In this document: piece after piece, positions 28,968 through 37,692 of the stretch | Layout of the letters: each line of letters starts with the position of its first letter | How positions within the stretch are numbered: the stretch's first letter is position 1 | NCBI GenBank assembly: GCA_031268195.1 | Contig: JAIRXQ010000070.1 | Span: forward strand, 1-60,964 | Origin: Azoarcus sp. | Lineage (GTDB): Bacteria; Pseudomonadota; Gammaproteobacteria; Burkholderiales; Rhodocyclaceae | Length of the DNA stretch: 60,964 nucleotides | Reading direction: 5' to 3' | Made by a program: the position numbers and the translations under genes | Notes under the pieces: model-generated | The model's database searches: none | The model's input: the letters and a program-made list of their open reading frames with translations, nothing else | Told to the model about the DNA's origin: nothing

Positions 28968-29912
28968 ATGAGCAGGCTTGCGCTTGCCTTTATCGTCGAT
29001 CCGCTGGACAGCCTCAAGGCGTACAAGGATTCCAGCGTGGCGATGATGCGCGCCGCCGCCGCGCGAGGCCATGCGACGTGGGCGATCCGGCGCGAGGATT
29101 TGTGCTGGCGCGACGGTGCAGTACGCGCGCGCGCCGTGCCGCTCACGCTTGGCGACGACGATCACGACTGGTACGCGGCGGGTGCGGCGAAAGTGCGCGA
29201 GCTCGCGGCATTCGATGCGGTGCTGATGCGGCAAGACCCGCCGTTCGATTTCGAATATGTGGCCGCGACGTGGTTGCTGGAGCGCGCCGCCGCTGCCAGG
29301 GCGCGGGTGTTCAACGCCCCGCGCGCGGTGCGCGATCATTCCGAGAAGCTGGCGATTCTGGAATTCGCCCAGTTCGCGCCCACGACACTGGTTGCGCGCG
29401 AGGCCGGCCACATTCACGCTTTCATCGACGAGTGGGGCGACACGGTGTTGAAGCCGCTCGACGGCATGGGCGGCAGTCAGGTGTTTCGCGTCACCGCCGC
29501 CGACCCCAATCGCAACGTCATCGTCGAGACGCTCACGCAGAACGGCGCGCGCACGGTCATGGCGCAACGTTACCTGCCGGGCATCGCGGCGGGCGACAAG
29601 CGCGTACTCATCATCGGCGGCGAGCTCGTGCCGTATGCCCTGGCACGCATTCCGCGCGCGGGCGAGACGCGGGGCAACCTCGCGGCGGGCGGGCGCGGCG
29701 TGGCGATGCCGCTCACGGCGCGCGAGCGCGAAATCGCGGAATGCCTCGCGCCGATCCTGTGGGGGCGCGGCCTGTTGATCGTCGGGCTGGATGTGATCGA
29801 CGGGCATCTCACCGAGATCAACGTCACCAGCCCGACCTGCATGGTCGAAATCGCGCAGCAAACGGGGTTCGACGTGGCGGGGAAGGTAATCGATGCGCTG
29901 GAGCGGCTGTGA
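28968..29912 (+). CDS. gshB: Glutathione synthetase
   Basis: 314 residues, the standard length. Ligates glycine to gamma-glutamylcysteine. ATP-grasp enzyme: IVDPLDSLKAYKDSSVAMM at the N terminus, RQDPPFDFEYVAATWLLE, NAPRAVRDHSEKL, PLDGMGGSQVF (the Gly-rich loop) and the metal site DVIDGHLTEINVTSPT. Its stop overlaps the GTG of apbE in GTGA, so apbE is translated from the same message. Confidence 0.96.
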   Translation: MSRLALAFIVDPLDSLKAYKDSSVAMMRAAAARGHATWAIRREDLCWRDGAVRARAVPLTLGDDDHDWYAAGAAKVRELAAFDAVLMRQDPPFDFEYVAATWLLERAAAARARVFNAPRAVRDHSEKLAILEFAQFAPTTLVAREAGHIHAFIDEWGDTVLKPLDGMGGSQVFRVTAADPNRNVIVETLTQNGARTVMAQRYLPGIAAGDKRVLIIGGELVPYALARIPRAGETRGNLAAGGRGVAMPLTAREREIAECLAPILWGRGLLIVGLDVIDGHLTEINVTSPTCMVEIAQQTGFDVAGKVIDALERL

Positions 29913-30940
29913 GGCGAATTCTATGGCTGCTTTGCGTCGTCCTCGTCGTCCTGCTTGCCGGGTGCGCGCGTGAACAGGTGTTCCATCGTGAAGCCTATGT
30001 GTTTGGCACGCGCGTCGACATCTCCGTTTATGGCGGCGCTCCGGCGCAGGCCAATACCGCGATGGCTGCCGTGCTGCGCGAATTCGACCGGCTGCACCGC
30101 GCCTACCATGCGTGGGAGCCGTCCGAGCTCACCGCCCTGAACGATGCGCTCGCGCGCGGCGAGCCGTGTGAAGTTTCACCCGAACTCGCGGCGATGCTGA
30201 CCGATGCGCAAAAGCTGGCCGCGAGCAGCGGCGGGTTGTTCGACCCCGCGCTGGGCGCGCTCATCGAGCTGTGGGGCTTTCACACCGACACCTTCGAGGC
30301 GAAATTGCCCGATCCGGCGGCGCTGGCGGCATTGCGGGCGCAGGCGCCGCGCATCTCCGATCTCGTCATCGACGGCAATCGCATCTCCAGCCGCAACCGC
30401 GCGGTGCGGCTCGACCTCGGCGGCTACGCCAAGGGTTACGCACTCGAACGCGCCGTCGCCATCCTGCGCGCGCAGGGCATCCAGAATGCGCTGGTCAATA
30501 TCGGCGGCAACGTCATGGCGTTGGGGAAAAAGGGCGAGCGTCCCTGGCGCATCGGCATCCAGCATCCGCGCCAACCCGTGCCGTTGGCGACGATGTCGCT
30601 CTACGACGGTGAGGCGGTGGGCACTTCCGGCGACTATCAACGCTATTTCGAACTGGACGGCGTGCGCTACGCTCATCTGCTCGATCCGCGCACTGGCGCG
30701 CCCGCGCACGGCACGCAGGCGCTCACCGTGTTGGTGAGGCCGCGCCCGGACGCCGGCACGTTGTCGGACGCCGCAAGCAAGCCCGCCTACCTCGCGGGCG
30801 ACGGCTGGCGCGAGCAGACGCGCCGCTACCGCATCGACCACGCCTTGCGCGTGGCGGCGGACGGGCGGGTGGAAGTGACTCGCGCGCTACGGGCGCGGCT
30901 GGAGTTTCCTGTGCCGCTGGAGGTGAGGGTGGTAGACTAA
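29909..30940 (+). CDS. apbE: FAD:protein FMN transferase, lipoprotein
   Basis: 343 residues. Transfers FMN from FAD to a Thr of exported flavoproteins such as RnfG/RnfD or NqrC/NqrB. Signal with lipobox LLAGC (Cys20) places it on the periplasmic side of a membrane. Family motifs: FGTRVDISVYG, SSGGLFDPALGALIELWGF, DLGGYAKGYAL, NALVNIGGNVMALG, GTSGDYQRYFELDG followed by HLLDPRTG (metal site region). GTG start overlaps gshB. In this genome region the NusG_II and Gx genes 2-3 kb upstream are frequent ApbE companions. NosR, a known ApbE client in other denitrifiers, is absent from the nos cluster here. Confidence 0.95.
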   Translation: MRRILWLLCVVLVVLLAGCAREQVFHREAYVFGTRVDISVYGGAPAQANTAMAAVLREFDRLHRAYHAWEPSELTALNDALARGEPCEVSPELAAMLTDAQKLAASSGGLFDPALGALIELWGFHTDTFEAKLPDPAALAALRAQAPRISDLVIDGNRISSRNRAVRLDLGGYAKGYALERAVAILRAQGIQNALVNIGGNVMALGKKGERPWRIGIQHPRQPVPLATMSLYDGEAVGTSGDYQRYFELDGVRYAHLLDPRTGAPAHGTQALTVLVRPRPDAGTLSDAASKPAYLAGDGWREQTRRYRIDHALRVAADGRVEVTRALRARLEFPVPLEVRVVD

Positions 30941-31012
30941 AAAAGTGCAATATGTGATGCACGCCGCTAAAAAAAGTGTTGCGCGCATGCCGCAATCGAT
31001 GGTGAGCATATC

Positions 31013-31041
31013 TTTAGCTGTTGAGACAGCGTTACTACAAT
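31013..31041 (+). promoter_or_regulatory. Weak sigma-70-like promoter for the type I secretion operon
   Basis: TTTAGC, 17-bp spacer, TACAAT (31036-31041) in an AT-rich stretch. A start near 31048 gives a leader of about 70 nt. Upstream, a short inverted repeat TTGCG-N7-CGCAA (30979-30995) could be an operator. Neither is more than suggestive. Confidence 0.35.
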
Positions 31042-31118
31042 ATTCCCTTACCGCCCCCGGTTTTAGGTAGAATTCACGAGATTGACCGTGTAAATGATAT
31101 GTATATGGAATTGTTTGT

Positions 31119-32927
31119 ATGAATCCTGCGGTACCCGTCTCGGAAGTCCGACTTGCCTTGCTCAAACAGAAGCCCGCTTTCTTGCGCGCGGTGCTGTTCA
31201 GTGTGGTGATCGGGTTGCTCATGCTGATGCCGCCCATCTACATGCTCGAAGTCTACGACCGGGTAGTGGGCAGCCGCAGCTACATGACGCTGGCGATGCT
31301 GACGCTGTTGATATTGATGGTCTACGTGCTGCTTGCAGTGCTGGAGTGGGTGCGGTTTGGCGTGTTGCGGCAGGCAGCGGAAGGGTTCGATGTGGCGCTC
31401 GGGGCGCGGGTGTACGACGCGGTGTTCGAGACTACTCTGCGCGGCGCGCGCGGCTTCGGGGCAATCGGCCTGCGCGATTTCAGCACGGTGCGCGATTTTG
31501 TCGGCGGCGCCACGATGGCGGGGTTGCTCGATATTCCGATGGCGCTGCTGCTCATCGCGGTCATTTTCTGGATCGATCCGGTGCTGGGCTGGTTCGGGCT
31601 GGTGAGCGCGGGCATACAGGGCACGATTACGTATTTCAACAAGAAGTCGTCGGGCGAGCCGCTGGCCAAGGCCAATCTGCTGTCGAATCAGGCGAATAAC
31701 TTCGTGGCGGCGTCGCTGCGCAACGACGAGGTGGTGCGGGCGATGGGCATGACCGAAGGCTTGCGCCGGAGCTGGCTGAAAACGCAGAAGAATGTGCTGC
31801 GCATGCAGGCGCAGGCATCCGATCGGGCCGGGGTTTATACGGCGCTATCGAAATACATTCAACTGGTGTCGGGTTCGCTGATGTTAGGCATCGGGGTGTG
31901 GCTGATGCTCAGCGGGAAATTCACCCAGAGCGCGGGGATGATCCTCATGGCGTCGATTCTGGCCGGGCGGGCGCTCGCGCCACTGGTGCGGATCATCATA
32001 GGATGGAGCGAGGTGGTCGATGTTCGCGAGTCCATGAAGCGTCTACAGGAGTTGCTGGTGCAGATTCCCGCGACTGTGCCGGGCTTGCCGCTCCCCGTGC
32101 CGCGAGGATATCTAAGGGTGGAAGGCGTCAGCGCGCGTGCACCGGCGGTCGGCGGCATGGGCGCTCCGGTGGTGCGCAATGTGACTTTTGGCACGCCACC
32201 GGGAAAGATGCTGGCGGTGGTCGGACCTTCGGCTTCGGGTAAATCCAGCCTCGTGCATCTGCTGGTGGGGGCGTGGCCTTGTCTGTCGGGCTCGGTGCGG
32301 CTCGACGGCGTCGACATATACGGCTGGAACAAGGAAGAACTCGGGCCGTATGTGGGTTATCTGCCACAGGACGTGGCGCTGTTCGACGGCACGATTGCGC
32401 AAAACATCGCCCGCTTTGGCAAAGTCGACCGCGACAAGGTAGTGACGGCGGCCAAGCTCGCCGGGGTGCATAACCTGATCCTCGGACTGCCGAATGCCTA
32501 CAAGACCCGGATCGGCGAGGAGGGGGCGGTGCTCTCCGGCGGTACGCGCCAGCGCATCGCGCTGGCGCGCGCCGTCTATGGCACGCCCCGGCTGGTCGTG
32601 CTCGATGAGCCCAACGCCAATCTGGACGAAAAAGGCGAAGAGGCGCTGATGAATGCTTTACACCTGTTGCGCGCGGCCGGGGCGACCGTGGTGGTGGTGA
32701 CGCATCGCGGCAATCTGCTGACGATGGCAGATGTGATGCTGCTGATGGTCGGCGGCGAGGCGAAGGCTTTCGGTCCGCCCGCCGAGGTAGCCCAGGCCAT
32801 GCAGGCGCAGGCGCAGTCGCCGCGGGCGCAGGGGCAGGGGCAGAGCGAAGCGATACGGGCGCAGGGGGCGGCAATCGCCGCACTTTTCGACGCGAGACGG
32901 TCCGTGGCGGCGGTGGCGAGGAGATGA
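31119..32927 (+). CDS. Type I secretion ABC transporter subunit, PrtD-like (first of two)
   Basis: 602 residues: an N-terminal exporter membrane domain (five to six helices, about 20-300) and a C-terminal ATPase. No N-terminal C39 or C39-like domain, so it fits the PrtD/AprD group of protease-type exporters. Walker A GPSASGKSS (about 369), Q-loop in LPQDVALFDG, Walker B LVVLDEPNANLD and an H-loop VTHRG are intact. The signature is LSGGT (472-476) instead of LSGGQ. The tail (about 555-602) is Gln/Ala-rich and atypical. It would energise export of an unfolded protein through HlyD and TolC. The start has only a weak GGAA ribosome site. The stop overlaps the next gene (ATGA). Confidence 0.92.
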   Translation: MNPAVPVSEVRLALLKQKPAFLRAVLFSVVIGLLMLMPPIYMLEVYDRVVGSRSYMTLAMLTLLILMVYVLLAVLEWVRFGVLRQAAEGFDVALGARVYDAVFETTLRGARGFGAIGLRDFSTVRDFVGGATMAGLLDIPMALLLIAVIFWIDPVLGWFGLVSAGIQGTITYFNKKSSGEPLAKANLLSNQANNFVAASLRNDEVVRAMGMTEGLRRSWLKTQKNVLRMQAQASDRAGVYTALSKYIQLVSGSLMLGIGVWLMLSGKFTQSAGMILMASILAGRALAPLVRIIIGWSEVVDVRESMKRLQELLVQIPATVPGLPLPVPRGYLRVEGVSARAPAVGGMGAPVVRNVTFGTPPGKMLAVVGPSASGKSSLVHLLVGAWPCLSGSVRLDGVDIYGWNKEELGPYVGYLPQDVALFDGTIAQNIARFGKVDRDKVVTAAKLAGVHNLILGLPNAYKTRIGEEGAVLSGGTRQRIALARAVYGTPRLVVLDEPNANLDEKGEEALMNALHLLRAAGATVVVVTHRGNLLTMADVMLLMVGGEAKAFGPPAEVAQAMQAQAQSPRAQGQGQSEAIRAQGAAIAALFDARRSVAAVARR

Positions 32928-34726
32928 GTGTGTCTGGGAAAAGCCTTCTACCGGCGCCGCTGTCCGCTTTCCTGAGCGGACGCAGCGAGTTGAGCCGCAC
33001 GCTGCTGTCGTTCCGGTTCGAGTTTACGGCGTGCATGATCTTCACGGCCATCGCCAATCTGTTGATGCTCACGCCTACCTTGTACATGCTGCAACTGTTC
33101 GACCGCGTGCTGGTGAGCCAGAGCGAATTCACCCTCTATGCGGTGACGCTGGTGCTGCTCTTCTTTCTGGGCGTGATGAGCTTTTCCGAGTGGGTGCGCT
33201 CGCGCCTGCTGGTCCGGCTCGGCGTGCGGATGGATCTGGCGCTCAATCCGCGTGTGTTCGCCGCCGCATTCGAGTTGCGCGGCCGGGGTGAAGACAGCGA
33301 GCACCTGTTTCAGGATTTGTCCAAGCTGCGCCAGTTCCTGACCGGGGCCGGTCTGTTTGCGCTGCTAGATGCGCCGTGGACGCCCGCGTACATCGCGGTG
33401 CTTTTCCTGCTGCATCCGGCGCTGGGATGGCTCTCCATCGTCTTTTGCCTGCTGCTTGTCGCTGTGGCCTACATCTCTGGGCGGGCCATGGCGGAACCGA
33501 TCGAGGCCGCTTTCAAGGCGAACCGGAGGGAAGATCTGCGTCTCGACGCCAGAATGCGCCACGTGGCGACGATCGAGGCGATGGGCATGCTCGGCAACAT
33601 GCGCTCGCGCTGGCGGCGGGGCCACTACCGCGCCCTGGCGCAAAGCCGGCGTGGGCAGAGCGCACAGACACGCACGCAATCGATCACCAGCTTCGTGCGT
33701 ATGATGCAGCAGTCGCTTTCGCTGGGCGCGGGTGCGCTGCTGGCGATTCAGGGCGACATTTCGGTCGGGGCGATGATCGCGGCCAATGTACTGATGGCTC
33801 GCGCGACCGCGCCGCTGGATGTGCTGGTGCGCTCGTGGAAAGAAATGGTGACGGCCCGCGAGGCTTATACGGAGCTGGAAGCGGCGCTCGATGCGCTTCC
33901 CGTTCGCGCGGCGCGCGCGCCGATGGAGGCGACGCACGGCGCAAACGTTCGCATCGATGGCGCGGTCGCCCGCGCCGTCGGGCGGCCGCAACCGATCCTG
34001 AAGGGCTTGTCGCTGGAGATCCCTTCCGGTCTTGCCGTGGGAGTGAAAGGGCCGTCCGGCTCGGGCAAGTCTACGCTGGCCCGGGTGCTGCTCGGTATCT
34101 GGACCGATGTGCAGGGCGAGGTGCGCTACGACGATGTGCCCCTCTGCGACATCGAGCGCGCCGATCTGGGCACCGAAATCGGCTATCTGCCGCAGGACGT
34201 GGAACTGTTCGAGGGCAGCATTGCGGAGAATGTCGCGCGCTTCGGCGAAATCGATTCCGGACTGGTGATTGAGGCTTGTCAGCAGGCGGGCGTGCACGAC
34301 ATGATCCTGCGCTTTCCCAAAGGCTACGATACCCTGATCGGCGTCGGCGGCATATTGTCCGGCGGGCAGCGTCAGCGCATCGGGCTGGCGCGCGCGCTCT
34401 ACGGCAATCCCCGGCTGGTGGTGCTCGACGAGCCCAACTCCAGTCTGGACGAAGCAGGCGACCGTGCCTTGCTGCAAGCGGTCCTTGCCTTGAAGGAGCG
34501 GGGCGTCACCGTCGTACTCATCAGCCACCGCCCGCAGATCATGGCGGTGATGGATCGCATCGTGGTCATAGAGGACGGTTGCGTGCTCAGGGAGGAGACG
34601 CCTGTGAAAGCGACCCGGAGCGCGAATATGTCCGTGGAGATGCCGCCCGGCCATGCGGGCGCGGGTGGGACGGGATACGGCAGTGCGCCCGGCGCGGTAT
34701 CCAATCCGATATTCATGCCAACTTAG
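32924..34726 (+). CDS. Type I secretion ABC transporter subunit, PrtD-like (second of two)
   Basis: 600 residues with the same build as its upstream neighbour: membrane domain (about 30-310), ATPase (about 345-570). Walker A GPSGSGKST (about 376), a canonical LSGGQRQR (about 478), Walker B LVVLDEPNSSLDE and ISHRP. The two proteins are clearly paralogues but far from identical, which suggests a heterodimer with one non-canonical signature (in the partner). The start overlaps the upstream stop as ATGA, so equal amounts are likely. The last ~40 residues are Gly/Ala-rich and disordered. Confidence 0.92.
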   Translation: MSVSGKSLLPAPLSAFLSGRSELSRTLLSFRFEFTACMIFTAIANLLMLTPTLYMLQLFDRVLVSQSEFTLYAVTLVLLFFLGVMSFSEWVRSRLLVRLGVRMDLALNPRVFAAAFELRGRGEDSEHLFQDLSKLRQFLTGAGLFALLDAPWTPAYIAVLFLLHPALGWLSIVFCLLLVAVAYISGRAMAEPIEAAFKANRREDLRLDARMRHVATIEAMGMLGNMRSRWRRGHYRALAQSRRGQSAQTRTQSITSFVRMMQQSLSLGAGALLAIQGDISVGAMIAANVLMARATAPLDVLVRSWKEMVTAREAYTELEAALDALPVRAARAPMEATHGANVRIDGAVARAVGRPQPILKGLSLEIPSGLAVGVKGPSGSGKSTLARVLLGIWTDVQGEVRYDDVPLCDIERADLGTEIGYLPQDVELFEGSIAENVARFGEIDSGLVIEACQQAGVHDMILRFPKGYDTLIGVGGILSGGQRQRIGLARALYGNPRLVVLDEPNSSLDEAGDRALLQAVLALKERGVTVVLISHRPQIMAVMDRIVVIEDGCVLREETPVKATRSANMSVEMPPGHAGAGGTGYGSAPGAVSNPIFMPT

Positions 34727-34750
34727 TTCAATTTCAAGTCTAACGTCATT

Positions 34751-36187
34751 ATGTCGTCTTCAGCCACGAAACTCGCGCAGCAGCGGAAAAAGGTCATGTC
34801 GGCCGAGCTCTCCGGGCGCTCGTCGCATGCCGTTGTCGTGTCAGATCCGCAGACCGCGCCTGCGGACAAACGCCGCCGCGGCGCTTTGGCGCCCGCCCGC
34901 GTGACCGAAGGGCTGGTGAGCGCCTCCAGGCCCAGAGAAATCGGTGCGCCCAGGCAGAGCCGGGACGAGGGCGACGATCTGGAATTGCTCACTGACACCC
35001 GTTCCCCGGCGCGTCTCGGTTTTTGGGCGCTGGCGATCGGCTTCGGCGGTTTTATGTTGTGGGCGGCGTTCGCGCCGCTGAACGAAGGGGTGCCGACTTC
35101 CGGCGTCGTGACTATCGACACCAAGCGCAAGGCGGTGCAGCACCTCTCCGGCGGCATCGTCAATGTCGTGCACGTGAAGGAAGGCCAGATCGTGAAGGAA
35201 GGCGATCCGCTGCTGGAGATCGACCCGGCCACCACGCGCGCCAACTACGAGAGCGCGCGGCAGAACTATTATGCCTTGCGGGCGACGGAAGCCCGGCTAG
35301 TGGCCGAGCAAAACGGACTGGAGGGCATCGAGTTCCATTCCGATCTGCTCGATGCGCAGGACGATCCGCTCGTCGCCAGCATGCTCGCCAATCAGGAAAG
35401 CCTGTTCCAGTCCCGCAGCAGGTCGCAGGAGGCCGAGATCAGCGGGATGGAAGAATCCATCGCTTCGCGCACAGCCCAGTTGAAACTGTTGCGCGAGCAG
35501 TTGCAGGGTGTGCAGTCGTTGGTCAATGATGGCTTCGCGCCGCGCAACCAGATGCTGGAATTGCAGCGCCAGAGCGAGGAGACCGCGGGCGCTATCGCGG
35601 AGTTTCGCATGCGCATCCAGCAGCGCCAGCAGGAATACCGCAAGGAAGTCGACGCCCAGTTGGCCGAAGTACGCGGCAAGGTCGATGCCGAGCGCGACCG
35701 CTTCCGGGCACTCGGCAACGACCTCGCCCACACGGTGATTCGCGCCCCGGCGAGCGGGCAGGTGGTGGGGTTGGCGGCACAGACCGTGGGCGGTGTGATC
35801 TCGCCGGGACAAAAGGTGATGGACATCGTGCCCGCCGACGAACTCTTGCTGCTGGAGACGCAGGTGCCGCCGCATCTCATCGATCGTGTGCACGCCGGGC
35901 TGGAGGCCGACGTACGCTTTTCAGCTTTCGCCAACAGCCCGATGCTGGTTGTGAAGGGCAAGGTGGAATCGATCTCCGGCGATCTGCTCATCAATGAACA
36001 GACCGGCGCCGGCTACTTTCTGGCGCGGGTTTCCGTGACCGGTGAAGGTAGCAAGGAGCTCGGCAGTCGCCGCTTGCAGGCAGGCATGCCCGCCGAAGTC
36101 GTCATTATTACCGGCGAGCGCTCCTTGCTCACCTATTTGCTCCATCCGCTGTTGAAACGTATCGCTTTTTCGATGAAGGAAGAATGA
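34751..36187 (+). CDS. HlyD-family membrane fusion protein of the type I system
   Basis: 478 residues. A long polar N-terminal tail in the cytoplasm (about 1-80), one membrane helix (LGFWALAIGFGGFMLWAAF, about 92-112), then the adaptor: a lipoyl/barrel-sandwich half (HLSGGIVNVVHVKEGQIVKEGD), a long alpha-helical hairpin rich in Gln/Glu (about 180-320), the second half (HTVIRAPASGQVVGL), and a beta-barrel ending near residue 460. The cytoplasmic tail is longer than the ~60 residues of HlyD and may help recognise the substrate. It links the inner-membrane ABC pair to TolC. No clear Shine-Dalgarno sequence; it starts 24 bp after the second ABC gene. Confidence 0.93.
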   Translation: MSSSATKLAQQRKKVMSAELSGRSSHAVVVSDPQTAPADKRRRGALAPARVTEGLVSASRPREIGAPRQSRDEGDDLELLTDTRSPARLGFWALAIGFGGFMLWAAFAPLNEGVPTSGVVTIDTKRKAVQHLSGGIVNVVHVKEGQIVKEGDPLLEIDPATTRANYESARQNYYALRATEARLVAEQNGLEGIEFHSDLLDAQDDPLVASMLANQESLFQSRSRSQEAEISGMEESIASRTAQLKLLREQLQGVQSLVNDGFAPRNQMLELQRQSEETAGAIAEFRMRIQQRQQEYRKEVDAQLAEVRGKVDAERDRFRALGNDLAHTVIRAPASGQVVGLAAQTVGGVISPGQKVMDIVPADELLLLETQVPPHLIDRVHAGLEADVRFSAFANSPMLVVKGKVESISGDLLINEQTGAGYFLARVSVTGEGSKELGSRRLQAGMPAEVVIITGERSLLTYLLHPLLKRIAFSMKEE

Positions 36188-36197
36188 GGACAAAACA

Positions 36198-37580
36198 ATG
36201 ATGAACACACGAGGCCATATCGTTTTCGTCGCGCTCATGGGCGGCGCGCTTGTCGCGTCCCCGCCGGCATGGGCCGATGACTTGTTGAGCCTGTACCGCG
36301 AGGCGGTGCAGGCCGACGCCAGTTATCTCGCCGCGCAGGCCGACAACCGCGCCCGGCGCGAAGCCGCGCCGCAGGCGTTGGCGCGTTTGCTGCCCAACGT
36401 GGCGTTGTCCGGGTCGCGTTTCAGGAACAAGGCCGAGGGCGATAGCAAGACAGAGTATCTGACAGGTGCCTACGCTCCCCAATCGGGCGACATCGAGTAC
36501 ACGAACAACAGCCACAACTATACTCTGGGACTCAGGCAGCCGATCTTCCGGCCCGCCGCGTTCATGGCATGGCAGCAGGCAAAGGCGCAGGTGGACAGCG
36601 TGGACGCCACCCTGCTGGCGGCTGGACAGGAAGTCGGCACGCGATTGGGTGAGGCGTATTTCCAGGTGCTGCTGGCCGAAGCGGAACTGGAGGTCACCAA
36701 GGCGCAACGCGACGCCTATCTGACGCAGCTCGAATACGCCCAGAAAGCGTTCCAGAGCGGCTCGGGCACGCGCACCGATATCGATGAGGCGCGCTCCCAA
36801 CTCGATCTGGCCGCGGCGCAGACCATCCAGTTGCAATATCAGCTCAATTACGCCATGGACGCGCTCAGGGTCATCGTCGATCGCCCGCTCTCGTCGCTGT
36901 CGCGCCTGAGTCCCAGCCGCATGACGCTCGATCCGCCCGATCCCGCCCGCCTCGATGACTGGGTGAAAACGGCCGAGGAGGTCAATCCGACCCTGCGCGC
37001 CCTGCGCGCGGAGCAGGAGGCCGCCGACAAGAAAATCAAGGCGGCGCTCTCCGGCCATCTGCCCACCCTCGATTTCGTGGCGCGCCGCTCGAAGAGCAAG
37101 AGTACCTCTGTCAGCTATCCCGCTAAGTACGAGAACGAGTACGACAAGAACACCGAATACGGCATCCAGTTCGAGGTGCCGCTGTTTGCGGGCGGCGAAA
37201 CCCAGTCCGGCGTGCGGCAGGCACAGGCCGAAAAGGACAAGACAGAGCAGCAACTGGAAGGCACCCGGCGCGACATTGGCTTGCAGGTGCGCAAAGAGTT
37301 CGACGGCGTGGCGCAGGGCGTCTATTGGGTGCGCGCCTACGAGCAGGCGGTGAAGTCCGCCGAACTGGCACTGGTGTCGACGCGCAAGGGTTTCATGGGC
37401 GGCACTCGCACGACGCTGGACATTTTGACCGCCGAGCAGAACCTCGCCAACGCCCGCCGCGACCTGAATCGCGGTCGCTACGACTACGTGCTGTCGCGGT
37501 TGCGGCTGCTCGCGCTCGTGGGACGGTTGGGCGAGGAAGAGATTGGCCGCTTCAATGGCTGGCTAGAAGCGCGTCAGTAA
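36198..37580 (+). CDS. TolC-family outer membrane channel of the type I system
   Basis: 460 residues. Signal peptide MMNTRGHIVF ... PPAWADD (cleavage near residue 26). The mature protein starts DLLSLYREAVQADASYLAAQ, the TolC hallmark, and has the two-fold repeated coiled-coil/beta-strand pattern: LPNVALSGS ... LGLRQPIFRPAAF in the first half, LPTLDFVARRS ... FEVPLFAGGETQSGV in the second. TIGR01844-like end (GTRTTLDILTAEQNLANARRDL). GAGGACAAAACA precedes ATG, 10 bp after the hlyD-like gene. A 9-bp hairpin follows 19 bp after the stop. Presence of the outer channel makes the exporter self-sufficient. Confidence 0.94.
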   Translation: MMNTRGHIVFVALMGGALVASPPAWADDLLSLYREAVQADASYLAAQADNRARREAAPQALARLLPNVALSGSRFRNKAEGDSKTEYLTGAYAPQSGDIEYTNNSHNYTLGLRQPIFRPAAFMAWQQAKAQVDSVDATLLAAGQEVGTRLGEAYFQVLLAEAELEVTKAQRDAYLTQLEYAQKAFQSGSGTRTDIDEARSQLDLAAAQTIQLQYQLNYAMDALRVIVDRPLSSLSRLSPSRMTLDPPDPARLDDWVKTAEEVNPTLRALRAEQEAADKKIKAALSGHLPTLDFVARRSKSKSTSVSYPAKYENEYDKNTEYGIQFEVPLFAGGETQSGVRQAQAEKDKTEQQLEGTRRDIGLQVRKEFDGVAQGVYWVRAYEQAVKSAELALVSTRKGFMGGTRTTLDILTAEQNLANARRDLNRGRYDYVLSRLRLLALVGRLGEEEIGRFNGWLEARQ

Positions 37581-37598
37581 GGCGCTCGCGCGTTTATC

Positions 37599-37625
37599 GC
37601 CTCTCCCGCCGGACGTGGGAGAGGC
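37599..37625 (+). terminator. Hairpin behind the type I secretion operon
   Basis: A 9-bp stem GCCTCTCCC / GGGAGAGGC with a 9-nt loop, not followed by T residues. Probable Rho-assisted end of the operon or an mRNA-protecting structure. Confidence 0.5.
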
Positions 37626-37692
37626 GGGCGTTCGGGCCTGAAAACTCACTATATAATGGCTTTCCCCAAGCCCGCCGTCCCGGCGCACAACC

